Shown here: positions 22,001 through 31,789 of the stretch, one piece after another
Numbering within the stretch: the first letter of the stretch is position 1
Layout: every line of letters begins with the position of its first letter
Source: Brachypodium distachyon
Lineage: Eukaryota; Streptophyta; Magnoliopsida; Poales; Poaceae
Direction: 5' to 3'
NCBI RefSeq assembly: GCF_000005505.3
Contig: NC_016131.3
Coordinates: 14,281,501 to 14,345,500, forward strand
Length of the DNA stretch: 64,000 nt
The notes under the pieces: generated by a model
Seen by the model: only the letters and a program-made list of their open reading frames with translations
Databases searched by the model: none
What the model was told of the DNA's origin: nothing
Program-made: the position numbers and the translations under genes

Positions 22001-23112
22001 GGAAATAATCAATTTCCAATTTGCAGCAAGAATTGATCAGGACAGTTGATCTAGGGCCTTTTAAGCATGTTGTTGATGATGGGCTTGAACTTAGGAAAGC
22101 TGCCTTTGAATGTGTGGACACACTGCTGGATACTTGTCTTGATCAAGTGAATCCGTCGTCCTTCATTGTTCCTTTCCTCTTATCTGGCTTAGGTGGTAAG
22201 TACTGTTAAAAATATATGTACCGTTAACTCTTATCTGGCTTAGGTTGTAAGTACCATTAACTCTTCATGGTTCGGTCTATCTCAGTGTAGTGATAGGCCT
22301 GGACGGCATAGTACTGGTTATGGCACCTATTTTAATAATTACATAATCTTGTTGAATGTGACTTTTTTCAATATAAACTCGCTTATCAGTTCTGACTGTA
22401 TTTTTTTATTGCAGATCATTATGATGTAAAAATGCCTTGCCATCTGATTCTCTCAAAGCTAGCAGACAAGTGCCCTTCTGCTGTTCTTGCAGGTTTGCTA
22501 TATAATTTTGGAACTTTAAGTGATGTTTTATATTATATGTTGTCCTTTTGCCGAGAAGCTAACGATGCTTTGCTGGCTAGAGCACACGGCTGTGCCGGTG
22601 CTCGCTCCTTAACTAAAAAAGACCTGGGTGCTAGTGCCCATTGCCGAGTTCATTTTTACGTTGCAAATGCCCTTTGTAATACCATTTTATCTCATTTCAG
22701 TTTTGGACTCACTAGTTGAACCTATTGAGAAAACTATCAGTCACAAGCCAAAGGGAGATGCGGTGAAGCAGGAGGTTGATCGCAATGAAGACATGATTCG
22801 CAGTGCTCTTCGAGCAATTGCTGCTCTGAGCCGCTTGAGGTAAGGCTTGATTCTGCCCTACTGGTTCACGACTTATTCTGGTTTAGCCAAAACTAGAACT
22901 GTATGTCATCCTTTTGATAAGTTGCTTAATTGGCGATAGCTTTTATCAGTCAAAAATTAAGATTCTTTTACCACACCTGATCAAAAACAATTGATGTCAT
23001 GGTTTCTATCCGCAGTGGTAGCGACTACAGCTTGAAGATGAAGAATCTGATGAACAAGATAACGGCCACTCCTTCACTTGCTGAGAAGTACAATTCGGTG
23101 CGCAGCGAATGA
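13043..23112 (+). CDS. CAND1: CAND1, cullin-associated NEDD8-dissociated protein 1
   Basis: CAND1 is an all-HEAT-repeat protein that binds un-neddylated cullin-RBX1 and exchanges SCF substrate receptors. Coding exons: 13043-13078, 13188-13357, 14296-14503, 15578-15743, 15848-15977, 16440-16554, 16630-16787, 16872-16995, 17174-17224, 17303-17385, 17961-18045, 18125-18226, 18309-18407, 18489-18599, 18684-18767, 18838-18978, 19490-19582, 19704-19825, 19906-20068, 20148-20384, 20918-21166, 21255-21440, 21531-21677, 21774-21890, 22027-22195, 22415-22492, 22701-22839, 23016-23112. All junctions are GT-AG and keep phase. The product is 1219 aa, about the length of Arabidopsis CAND1. It opens MANMNITGILEKMTGKDKDY. 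An acidic loop (EEDTDDEGHDEEDD, then NEYTDDEDASWKVRRA) lies near residues 312-340. Conserved blocks include NRQLREKSVKTKVGAFSVL and DRNEDMIRSALRAI near the C terminus (TIP120 region). I see no frameshift or internal stop, so the gene should be functional. Confidence 0.97.
13688..13740. mobile_element. Short Stowaway-like MITE in CAND1 intron 2
   Basis: 53 bp from CTCCCTCCGTTCCTTCTTGT to GGATGGAGGGAG, flanked by TA at 13686-13687 and 13741-13742. The interior is barely palindromic, so it is an internally deleted copy. Confidence 0.7.
13818..14192. mobile_element. Mariner/Stowaway-like element, 375 bp, in CAND1 intron 2
   Basis: The left end is CTCCCTCCGTCCC-T-TTTTATCTGTAC. The right end, read inverted, is C-CCTCCGTCCC-G-TTTTATCTGTAC, a terminal inverted repeat of about 24 bp. 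TA flanks it at 13816-13817 and 14193-14194. The interior is not self-complementary and has no transposase, so this is a non-autonomous deletion derivative. It lies only about 75 bp beyond the 53-bp MITE in the same intron. Confidence 0.7.
15116..15228. mobile_element. Stowaway MITE, 113 bp, in CAND1 intron 3
   Basis: The left end CTCTCTCCGTCCCATATTAA and right end TTAATATGGGATGGAGGGAG are inverted repeats. The interior folds back as well. TA target duplications lie at 15114-15115 and 15229-15230. Confidence 0.9.
16235..16394. mobile_element. SINE-like insertion in CAND1 intron 5 with 16-bp target duplication
   Basis: The perfect 16-bp direct repeat GACTACTGCAACACAT lies at 16219-16234 and 16395-16410. 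Between the copies are 160 bp that start with an ACAACAACAAC tract and GTCCCAAGCATGTTGGGGTA and end with GGGCAGCTCGGTGCACGTAG then CTTCCGCTTGTGCAGGGTC. The last segment resembles the terminus of the plant Au SINE family as I remember it. The long target duplication implies a retroposition mechanism. The family assignment is tentative. Confidence 0.65.
17772..17792. repeat. (AAT)n microsatellite in CAND1 intron 10
   Basis: Seven or so AAT/TAA units in a row within the intron. Confidence 0.85.
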
Positions 23113-23830
23113 AAGCTGAGTTTTTGTATATGGTAGAAAATAGGTGAGTCAACTTGGTTCATGTGCCTGCCGATTTGAAGGCAAAGATCCCAACCTCTGC
23201 ATTGTATGGATTATACCACCCATTTGGCTCAAAAAGGTGGTGCCTGCTAAACTCTCAAACTTCTCCTGTACAAAAATCTGGTAGTAATCAATTAAATCTG
23301 GGATGTAGTAATAGCCAGTGCTATGCAGTTTTAAATCCCGAATGTGGAACCATGCTCTTTCGTAGGCTACAACGCAGATGCCGTACGTGGTAGTATAAGT
23401 GAATGACATCTCTCCTGTCAGCAGTAGCGGAGCGTGAGCTCTAAACACAAGAGGGGTGATTAGATATTCCATATCAAAACGTAGCATATGAAAAAAATGA
23501 CTAAAGGACATCGCCATGAAAATATATTCATCTTGGCACATACGGAGTATTACATACACGGGTACTATGGACAAGTAATTTTTGGTGCTCCAAAAAAAGG
23601 ACCACATCTCAGGGCTTCAAGACAACATAAACGAAGAAAAGCCGTTTTTTTGCTTGGTAAAAGAAAAGGGTTTTATGGCCGACATTCGGCACAAGCTTAG
23701 GCATATGAGAGAGCCACATGAGAGGGAGCACTGTGTGGCGGACCTGGCTGTCAGAGAAGTCGAGGAGGGTGCGGAGGTGTGCTGGAGCCCGATCCAAACT
23801 CCAAAGGCAAGAAAAAAAATGCAGATCACA
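23113..23830 (+). other. CAND1 3' UTR and flank
   Basis: The CAND1 stop is followed by sequence with no further conserved coding segment. The 3' end of the transcript probably falls within the first few hundred bases, but no poly-A signal is decisive. From about 23420 the sequence (GTAGCGGAGCGTGAGC...) looks like unclassified repeat-derived DNA. Confidence 0.4.
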
Positions 23831-24050
23831 CGATCTCGGTGAACAACATCCAACTTGTGTACAGGCTACCTTTTCTGCACCGATAACGCATGCAAAAGTC
23901 TATAACTTCTTGCGTATGTGCAAGCTAAAATATGTCTAAATCATATTCTAAAAAAATGCATAAACAATTTTTACACAAAGAAGTGAGGAGAACATTTTCA
24001 AACAGAACCAATCAAGATATGCTAAACATACTCACCCGCGACAGTGCACA
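23830..24050. repeat. Dispersed repeat, copy 5
   Basis: Matches the 2.7-5.7 kb repeat family: ACAATTTTTACACAAAGAAG, then GTGAGGAGAACATTTTC and AAGATATGCTAAACATACTC. It lies 18 kb from the other copies, so the family is dispersed and not only part of the left-edge duplication. Confidence 0.6.
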
Positions 24051-24366
24051 GTACATATCAAGCATCCTTCCACAACACTAATTCCTAACCAAGCAGGAGA
24101 ACAAGTCAGTAATCATAATGACCGCCTTCAAAAGGCCATTCTCCGAAGATACACCGCAACCAATACGGCTTCGTCAAAACATGCACTATTCAGACGGTCT
24201 TGCATGAGTTTTGAATACTCACCGATGCTACCAAAAGAATCATGGAATACCGCCCGTGTCGAGGGAAACAGGTGTAGATGACGAGGGAAGACCCAGGAGG
24301 CCAGCTGAGATGAGTATACAGGACTGCATGCAAGATCGACGGATGTAGGACAGAGGATACAAGACT

Positions 24367-26043
24367 CATTCATACAGAGAGTCTGGAATTCAGCAGAAAT
24401 CACTGTAAACAAAGACCAGGGAGAAAAACGGATCAGGTACCATCAATCCCGGAGTAGATCGAAAAATCTCTCCGACATAAGTTGGTTCGGTCAAAGTTTG
24501 ATCGTAGCATGTTTGGCATGTACCTTAATTTCAGCAACTTCGTAAGCGTACACCGTTTCTTCACTGTTGTTCTAGTTGAAGCAACAGAAAAACTCATCAG
24601 TAAATTGAAATGGGAGAATTTTAGGAGTTAACGTATGGTTGAGAGATTTTACAGTATACCAATATAGTACTAAGGGATGAGAGTTAGGAAATGCAGACAT
24701 TGGTATTCCAGTTAGTTTGGTACTTAAGGGAAGTAGAAAGGGTTATATCATCTTAGCTAGATGAAGAATATCGATCAGCTACAAACCTCATCCACGCATA
24801 TGAATGCATCAGAAACTCCAAATACACACGCAAAAAAAAAACTCTACATGGCTCACTTTTTCTAATTTTCTGTTCTTACGGCAACCAAGGAAGCCACACC
24901 GGCTTGCTTGGTTGGCCAGACGATCCTTCATCAAACTCCATCTTCCCCTTGCCAGCAGGATCGGCCTGGGCTTCTCGTTCATTTTTCAACAGTCTGTAAA
25001 TTTCATAGCTCGCGTACGCATCCAGGGATGCGTACTCGACTCGCTCTTCAGATAGTGGCTTTCTCCCAATGATTGTGAAATGCACGATCCACGCCATCCT
25101 TCATGTCCTTGTACCATGGGTCTACCACATCTGCTGCGAGGTCACACAAAGAATCATTCGGCTTGCCGTTGCCCCGCACTTTGTAGATTTTCTGGATATC
25201 AATGTACTTCCCGACCCGCAGCTGACAACGGGCAAGTACCTCCGTGTCCTGTGTGATGCCCACGCCGGCAAACTCAACACTTTCATCCTGGAGGAAATCA
25301 CGGAACTTTGGGGATAACCTGTCGGCATGGCATATCTGGTACACCAGGCAGTAGGTGCCTACGCATAGCTGGATGACGGCGGCCTTCCGCCTCTTGTGCG
25401 CCGGGAGATCCTTCTGTCTGCCCGGCCTTGCCCTGGTGAACTCGACGTCGAGCCCGACGATCCGGTGCGGCGCCTTGTCCAATAACTCGTAGAATCTGTC
25501 GATACAGTCTTCCACGATTGTTGCCTTTGAAGTGTACCTCATGGTGAGAGCGATGCCGGCGTGGGCAGGGATGGTGTAGTCCTCCACGTCGTTGTTGAAG
25601 TAGTGCGCGTGTGCCGGGGTCTGCCGTGTCCTGAACCTGTAGTCAGTCCTGTAGTATGTCATATAAGAAGAAATCCAACTTGCACGATTGATCTAGATAG
25701 AGAGCTAGTACGCCGGTACAAGAGAGAAAGAGAGATAGCATTAGCATATACAGCACGGTTTCTTACCTGTCGGAGGCGCGGATGGGCAGCGGACGGGCGG
25801 CGGCCGCGGCGGCCGGTGTTTGGGATGACTGGCGGCGGAGAAGGTTGGAGGCCATGGAGTTAGGAAGGCGTAGGGCTGGCTAGGGTTTGATTGTTAATTT
25901 GGTGTAGGACGTTGAGCCCGGCCGCGCTCTTGAACGGGCTAGCTAGGGGCTTCAAGTTATAGCAGTTGGCCGAAGCTAAAGAAGAAAGAAACTCGATCGG
26001 TTTCTCTCTCGGTTTCGGAGTTCTGATACACACACGCGCGCGC
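24367..26043. repeat. Exonuclease segmental duplication, unit 1
   Basis: Direct counterpart of 28060-29950. Both begin with ATTCATACAGAGAGTCTG, share TAAGTTGGTTCGGTCAAAGT, contain one exonuclease gene on the minus strand, and end in the gene's promoter region (ATCGGTTTCTCTCTCG, then ACACACACGCGCG). A LINE fragment and about 320 bp of other sequence separate the two units. Confidence 0.85.
24876..25855 (-). pseudogene. 3'-5' exonuclease (DEDDy, WRN-like) gene, copy 1, frameshifted before ExoIII
   Basis: Exon 1 is 25767-25855, reading MASNLLRRQSSQTP, an Ala run and then RPLPIRASD. Exon 2 runs from 25648 down to the ancestral stop at 24876. The fold is the DnaQ-like 3'-5' exonuclease (PF01612 type). 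ExoI reads GLDVEFTR with both acids present, and ExoII reads GVGITQDTE. ExoIII reads VEYASLDAY, with Tyr and Asp. One extra A in the GGGAGAAAGCC tract (about 25064), compared with GGGAGAAGCC in copy 2, shifts the frame. Translation ends at 25048 after HNHWEKATI, so ExoIII (24876-25050) is lost. If expressed, the product is about 230 aa and probably inactive. The N terminus is Arg/Ala-rich without acidic residues until the end of the exon, like an organelle presequence. Confidence 0.8.
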
Positions 26044-26114
26044 CAAACCGATTAATTCAAATAATAGAGAAGAAAGAAACACGTGTGCTAGTCCAAGTCA
26101 GTTTACTAGAGACA

Positions 26115-27735
26115 TTTTTTTTTTAGCCAAACACCCGGACTTTACTAACTTAAAACAAAGGTTGGGATACAAGAAATGTCCGGGGTGTCTAGAAGCCACA
26201 GGCGGCGTCCCGCCGGAAGAGTAGAGGCCGCCTTAGAGAGATTGTGGGCATCCGCATTCGAATCTCTCTTCTCATGGCAGCATAACATCGAAGCTCTCCT
26301 TTCGCAAATTGAATTCACGCACAATCGCGTTGTAGACGCAGGGATTGCCCTCCTTGAGATCCTTCACCACATTTGAGCAGTCTGAAGCAACTTGCACCTT
26401 GCGCTCGTTGAGGTCCCAAGCAAGAGCCAGAGCTTCGCAACAGGCCATTGCTTCAAGAGTTTCAGGTGAAGTAAGGCCGTCGATCGTAACCGACGATGCT
26501 CCCAAATAAGTCCCCTTCTCATCACGGCAGACCGTGGCTACGGCTCCAGTTCGACCAGTTCGGGAGAGGCCGGCATCAACATTTATTTTTACCAGCCCTT
26601 TGGCGGGAGGGATCCATCTCGGCGGCTTAACAGGCCGTTGCTTCAATGATGAAGGAGCATGAGCCTTAGAGCAAGGGATCTGCAAATCATCGAGGAAGCG
26701 TTGGATAAAACCAAACGTGGAGAGCGGGCTCTGGAATTCCTCATCATGCATTGCTCGTCGGTGCGCCCACCAGATAGCCCAAAGAGTAACAAGGATCTTA
26801 GTCAACTCCTCGTGCTTACATGTCTGCCAGATTCTAGCATCAGGGGAGACACTGGCCGTTACATAATCGAGCACATCTTCATCAATCAATGCCCATACGT
26901 GGCGTGCCATAGGGCAGTGTATTAGTGCATGCCTCCAATCATCTTCAGCTGCCTTACAAAAGGAACACGTCATGTTCTCAGCCATATGCCTCTTGAGCTT
27001 CACCTCACCTGTCGGTATCGAGTTTCTCGCTAGGCGCCACACAAACACCTTGATCTTCGACGGCACTTTTGCTTTCCAAAGAGACGACCATTCCTTGCGG
27101 GTTTTCTCTCCATCCGAACTAGCCGGCCGCTTGTCTAACCAGTCTTCCCTGTGCTTCTTCAACTCCACAATCATACGATAAGCGGATCTAACCGAGAAAG
27201 TGCCAGACTTCTCAAAATTCCACGCCCAATGGTGCTCCTGTCTCATAGTACTCAGTGGAATGTTACGTATGATATCACTATCCATCTCATAGAAGTGTTC
27301 TGCAAGCATTTCTGCCTTCCACGTGCAAGAATTGCTATCAATGAGGTCGGACACCAATTCAAGAGGCTGCACAGACCGAGCACATACCGGATGAAGCAAG
27401 TAGTCCCGGGGCAGCCAATTATCATCCCAAATCCTGGTAGAAGAACCCGAGCCGATCCTGCGGATGAGTCCCAGACAAAGCACTCGCTTCCCTTCATGTA
27501 TCGCACGCCACACCTGGGAAGGGCAAGTGCCCAGCTCAGCCGAAAGAAACTCCATGTCAGCAAAATACTTAGCCTTAAGCACTCGGGCCCTCAACGTATC
27601 AGGTGTCTGCAGGATTCGCCAAGCCTGACGGGCGAGTAAAGCAAGATTAAACAGCTCGATATCTCTAAAACCAATTCCACCCATATATTTAGGCATCGTC
27701 AGATCATCCCATGATACCCAGGCAGTCTTCCGTTC
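26115..27735 (-). mobile_element. LINE fragment, 5'-truncated, minus strand
   Basis: On the minus strand it ends in a poly-A run (plus-strand T run 26115-26124). It begins near 27735, where the reading WVSWDDLTMPKYMGGIGFRD can first be followed. It holds the C-terminal half of LINE ORF2. It sits between the two exonuclease duplication units. I could not identify a clear target-site duplication, so the 5' limit is approximate. Confidence 0.85.
26178..27735 (-). pseudogene. LINE ORF2 C-terminus: thumb/zf-RVT and RNase H domains
   Basis: The frame at 27696-26272 (474 codons) has MPKYMGGIGFRDIELFNLAL, then RIWDDNWLP. The zf-RVT region follows (WKAKVPSKIKVFVWRLARNS, then CSFCKAAEDDWRHALIHCP), and after it an RNase H-like domain (VKINVDAGLSRTGRTGAVA, then SPETLEAMACCEALALAWD and VASDCSNVVKDL). 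It ends early at 26272. In the next frame HEKRDSNADAHNLSKAAS can be read on to a stop at about 26140, so one small indel truncates the ORF. No endonuclease or full reverse transcriptase is present. Confidence 0.85.
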
Positions 27736-27737
27736 TC

Positions 27738-28055
27738 CTTAGGATGGTTATCGCGAGCTCGGGGCCGGGGAGAGAGAGAGAGGTAGGTGCGGGTTGAAGT
27801 TGGCGAAATGGGCCGTGTCATGCGGAGATGTGCTGCAGCCCGAAGGAGAAACGAGCCTCTTTTGTGAACTCGGCTCGGGCTCCAGGACTCGTTAAGAGAG
27901 ATCAGCAATGTCATTCGTCGCATTCCCCTGGATCGAGTGCTCGGACCCGACAATTTTAATGGTCTCTTTCCAAAAAGATGGTTCCGCACATCGTTAAGCA
28001 TGGTCTTCACAATCTCTGCCATGACTTCTTGTTGGGAGAGCCAACCTTCAGTGCA
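27738..28055. other. Unassigned segment between LINE fragment and exonuclease copy 2
   Basis: About 320 bp with a GGGGAGAGAGAGAGAGG tract. A 107-codon minus-strand frame starts at 28022 (MAEIVKTMLNDVRNHLFGKR) without a domain I recognise. It may be part of the same LINE insertion or an older repeat. Confidence 0.3.
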
Positions 28056-28059
28056 TGAT

Positions 28060-29950
28060 TCATACAGAGAGTCTGAAATTTAGCACAAATCAATGTAATC
28101 AAGTCCAGGGAGAAACACAGATCAGGTAACATCACTCCTGATCAAAAAATCTCTCCTGCTTGATGTTTACACATGTCACAAACGAGGAGTCCTAAGTTGG
28201 TTCGGTCAAAGTTGATCTAGCATGTTTGATATGTACCTTAATATATGGCAGGAACATCATAAGCTTATGTCATTTCTTCTCTATTTTTCTATAGTTGAAG
28301 CAATAGAAAAATTCATCATCAAATTGAAATGGGACAATTTCAGGAGTTAATGTTTGAGAGATTTTACAGTATCCCTGCACTACTAAGGGATGAGAGTTAG
28401 GAAATGGGACATTGGTATTCCAGTTAATTTGGTACTTACAGAGAATAGAAAGGGTTATATCGTCTTAGCTAGATGAAGAATATCGATCAGCACGTACGTG
28501 TCCTCACTTACTCTACTCCAAAAAATAAGATAAATTTGTTCTCTAAATTTCTTACCTGTATTGCAGATACTACAAACAAATTGCAGTACTTTCTCAACAA
28601 ACCTCATATGCATGAACGCATCAGAGACTCCAAATACACACAAAAAAAAACTCTTCATGGCTCATTTTTTCTAAATAATTTTCTGTTCTTACGGCAACCC
28701 AGGAAGCCACATCGGCTTGCTTGGTTGGCCAGACGATCCTTCATCAAACTCCATCTTCCCCTTGCCAGCAGGATCATCGGCCTGGGCTTCTCGTCTATTT
28801 CTCAACTGTCTGTAAATTTCATAGCTTGCGTATGCATCCAGGGATGCGTGCCGGACATGGTCCTCAGAGAGTGGCTTCTCCCAATGATTGTGAAATCTAT
28901 GATCCACGCCATGCTTCGTGTCTTTGTACCATGGGTCTATCAAATGTTCTGCTAGGTCACACAAAGAATCAATCTCCTTCCCATTGTTGGGCACTTTGTA
29001 AATTTTCTGGATGTCAACGTGCTTCGCGACCTGCAGCTGACAACGGGCAAGTATCTCCGTGTCCTGTGTGATGCCCACGCCCACAAATTCGATACTTTCG
29101 TCGAGGAGGAAATCACAAAACTTCGGGGATAACCTGTCAGCATGGCACATTTGATATACAAGACAGTACGTTCCGACGCATAGCTGGATCACGGCGGCCT
29201 TCTGTCTCATGTGATCCGGGAGATTCTTCTGTTTGCCCCGCTTTGCCCTGGTGAACTTGACGTCGAGCCCGACGATCCGGTGCTGCTCCTTGTCCAACAA
29301 CTCGTAGAATCTGTCGATACAGTCTTCCACGATTGTTGCCTTTGAAGTGTACCTTACGGTGAGGGCGATACCGGCGTGGGCAGGGATGGTGTAGTCGGCC
29401 ACATCGTTGTAGGGCGCGTGTGCCGGGGCCTGCCGTGCCCTGAACCTGTAGTCAGTCCTGTAGTATATATATGTCTCGTATAAGGGTGAGAAATCCAACA
29501 TATAGAGAGTGCGTACAAGAGAGAATGAAAGAGAGCTAGCAATAGCATAGCACATTTTTCTTACCTGTTGGAGGCGCGGTTGCCGGGGATGGATAGCGGA
29601 CGGGCGGCAGCAGCGGCGGCGGCCGGTGTTTGGGGAGACTGGCGGCGGAGAAGGTTGCCAGCCATGGAGGAAGGCGTAGGAGGCTGGCTAGGGTTTGACA
29701 TATTGCTTGGTGTAGGGCGCCGCAACTTGTTGTGAGAGCACTTGGGCGACGCTCTTGAACGGGGCTTGCTAGCTAGGGTTTGATTGCTCGATTGTGGGGC
29801 GAGGCGTTGAGGCAGCGGCTGCAAGTTATAGAAGTTGGCTGAAGCTAAAGAAGAAAAAAATTCGATCGGTTTCTCTCTCGATCGACCGTTGGCTAGATCG
29901 GAAAGCGAACACGCGAAGGGTCTTCAGTTCTTGGTACACACACGCGCGAA
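28060..29950. repeat. Exonuclease segmental duplication, unit 2
   Basis: Direct copy of 24367-26043, including 3' flank, gene and promoter. It carries short insertions compared with unit 1, for example about 35 bp near 28160 and extra leader sequence near 29710-29760. Confidence 0.85.
28689..29665 (-). CDS. 3'-5' exonuclease-fold protein, copy 2, intact frame but altered active site
   Basis: Exon 1 is 29565-29665 (MAGNLLRRQSPQTP, an Ala run, RPLSIPGNRASN) and exon 2 is 28689-29457, joined by a GT-AG intron (TACTACAG acceptor). The product is 289 aa. It aligns along its whole length with copy 1. In DEDDy exonucleases ExoI needs Asp-x-Glu, but here ExoI reads GLDVKFTR, so Lys101 replaces Glu (AAG for GAG). 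ExoIII reads VRHASLDAY, so His237 replaces the Tyr (CAC for TAC), and Asp241 remains. ExoII GVGITQDTE is kept. Loss of two catalytic residues with an open frame suggests a non-catalytic nucleic-acid-binding protein or an early pseudogene. The intron has no stop in frame, so a retained-intron product is also possible. The Arg/Ala-rich start suggests organelle import. Confidence 0.75.
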
Positions 29951-29968
29951 GGCTGTCTAGGGTTTGAT

Positions 29969-30300
29969 ATCCATGGCCAATATGATGAGGCAATTGGTCC
30001 ATGGTCGTATTAGCGTGTAGCCGGTTCCATTCTAGTACCCGTTTTTGGATGATCTAGATTAATAGTTTTGCACGCGATACTCTTTTCATAAATTCCGCAT
30101 GGCCGACGTGATGAAGCTAGCGGTCGCGCCTTGGTCATAGGTATTGAGATACTTTAACACTTGGGGTGTTGTTTTTCATATACTTCACATAGCCGACTTT
30201 GATGAGGCTATCATGCTGTGGTCGTATAAATGCATGGCTGACTCTAGCACCCATCTTGGATGATCTAGAGAAGCAACCATGTATGCTATTGCTTTTCTCT
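29969..30300. repeat. Three degenerate tandem repeats, about 100-125 bp
   Basis: The phrases CATGGCCAATATGATGAGGC (29973), CATGGCCGACGTGATGAAGC (30099) and CATAGCCGACTTTGATGAGG (30189) head successive units. Each is followed by a diverged TGGTC-GTAT/CATAG segment and GGATGATCTAGA. This lies in the region upstream of exonuclease copy 2. Confidence 0.5.
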
Positions 30301-31000
30301 TCCATCAAGTAAAACCATGATTTGGCCTGATCTATAATATCTTACCATTCTTCACGTATGAACGAGATCGAGGGGATCGAGAGCCTGCAAGTATAGATGG
30401 TAGAGAGGTAGAAGAGATATGGCAGATGGCGAGGATGTTGCACAGCGTGCACGGCCGCCGTGGCTCTGCTAGCTTCTTTTCTGGTATTCTACATGGCGTG
30501 GCCGGTGTGCTCTCTTTTTCTCCCCGCTCCCCTGTGCGTGACGGTGGTATGTTCCTTATATAGCCAGGAGGTAGGGCAAGCAGTTCGGCGAACGAATTCC
30601 TCGGAGCACCGCCGCTGGTTGTTGGCTATCGGCCGATTCTTCGGTGGATGTTGGCCAGTAGAATCTTTTGCCGTGCGGCTGTTCCTGATATCAACTGCAC
30701 GTACGTGATGATCCATTTAGATGGATAAGCACTACGCTAGCTACGCAGCCAAGCAATCGATTGGCGGAGAAAGATTTAACCATCGGCCTACATGCGTGCT
30801 GACACGAAGTGGGCTTGATAAGCCAGCCCATTAAGCCTGGGTGATTAGCTTAATCCCTTTTAAAATACCGTGCACGTGCAGGCCCTTGTGATACTAGTAT
30901 ACATACATGCATTTGACATTGGTGATGGCAAACATATAACCTTCATTTATTTATTTTTTTGCATGGCATATTGGGCCTCATAATATATTTTTGCCAAAAT
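30300..31000. other. No gene recognised
   Basis: Mixed sequence with short open frames only (82 codons at 30460-30708). No domain, splice-consistent exon or repeat end was recognised. Confidence 0.3.
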
Positions 31001-31004
31001 ATCG

Positions 31005-31125
31005 TCTAACAGTTGGCATGTGTACGTGATCAACCATGAGTCAGGTAACTATAGATAGGATAGTTGTTACTTACACGGGTAAAGCCTGGCTTGTAAATTG
31101 TGATAACGTGAGGAAGATTTTTTTT
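31005..31125. repeat. Inverted repeat arm, partner of 37970-38165
   Basis: GTTGTTACTTACACGGGTAAAGCCTGGCTTGTAA here is matched in reverse complement near 37990-38020, and GTGTACGTGATCAAC is matched by GTTGATCACGTACAC near 38137. The arms lie upstream of exonuclease copies 2 and 3, which point in opposite directions. They support an inverted duplication of that gene and its flank. Confidence 0.65.
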
Positions 31126-31179
31126 TTTTTGTGAGAAAAGGTTTTTTGTTTCCAACAACAACAAAATGTATATCCAGAT

Positions 31180-31690
31180 CCTTATTTCGTGTGGTTCACA
31201 CTTGGTCATAAATCGTGTGGTTCACACTTAGCCATAAATGGTGTGTACATACACTTAGTATAACATAGGAACCTGTTCAATATGTACATAACATAGGAAC
31301 TGGGCAAACTTGAACGGAGTTCAAGACAAGGCACACTCTACAACGATCGTGGCCGGCTTAGATCCAGTTCTGGGCAAACATGCCAACCAGCGCAAGAAAA
31401 ATAAAATCTTGTCGATCTGATGGGCCACGACAGCGTTCGTTTTAGGGCCTTAATGATAGATAATGGACCTACAGGCAGTACTAACGGCCCAAGAATTTTC
31501 AAGCCGCGGAGGAAGTTGGCGCGCAGAATGGAACACAGAGATCTAACGGTCATAAATCCCTACCTAGCTTAGCGAGAAGAGATATATCAGCCCCTGTTTC
31601 CTTCTTCTTTAGCTCCGGCCAACTGCTATGTAAGCAGCGCCCCTAGCTCAACACCCCACACCGAGCAACTGCTATATATCAAAGTGTTTA
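31180..31690 (+). promoter_or_regulatory. Orphan promoter and leader of the DUF295/exonuclease type, no gene attached
   Basis: This segment parallels the upstream region of the DUF295 pseudogene (34855-35325): GTGTGGTTCACACTTGG, then CATTCGTTTTAGGGC-like, GAATTTTCAAGCCGCG, GTTGGCGCGCAGA, CCTGTTTCCTTCTTCTTTAG, and finally GCTCAACACCCCACACC. The TATA position reads CTATGTAAG (31627-31635) where the DUF295 genes have CTATATAAG. At about 31680 the homology stops and the first exon is missing. Confidence 0.7.
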
Positions 31691-31789
31691 CCACACAGAT
31701 TATTGAATTGCAAAAGCAAAACCGGAAAAGAAGTAAACATGATGAGATGTGAATGAATCCATCTAACAGTGGATCAAGATTCTATTAGT

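Noticed and set aside
25561..25863. 100-codon plus-strand frame
   Set aside because: It is antisense to exon 1 and the promoter-proximal part of exonuclease copy 1.
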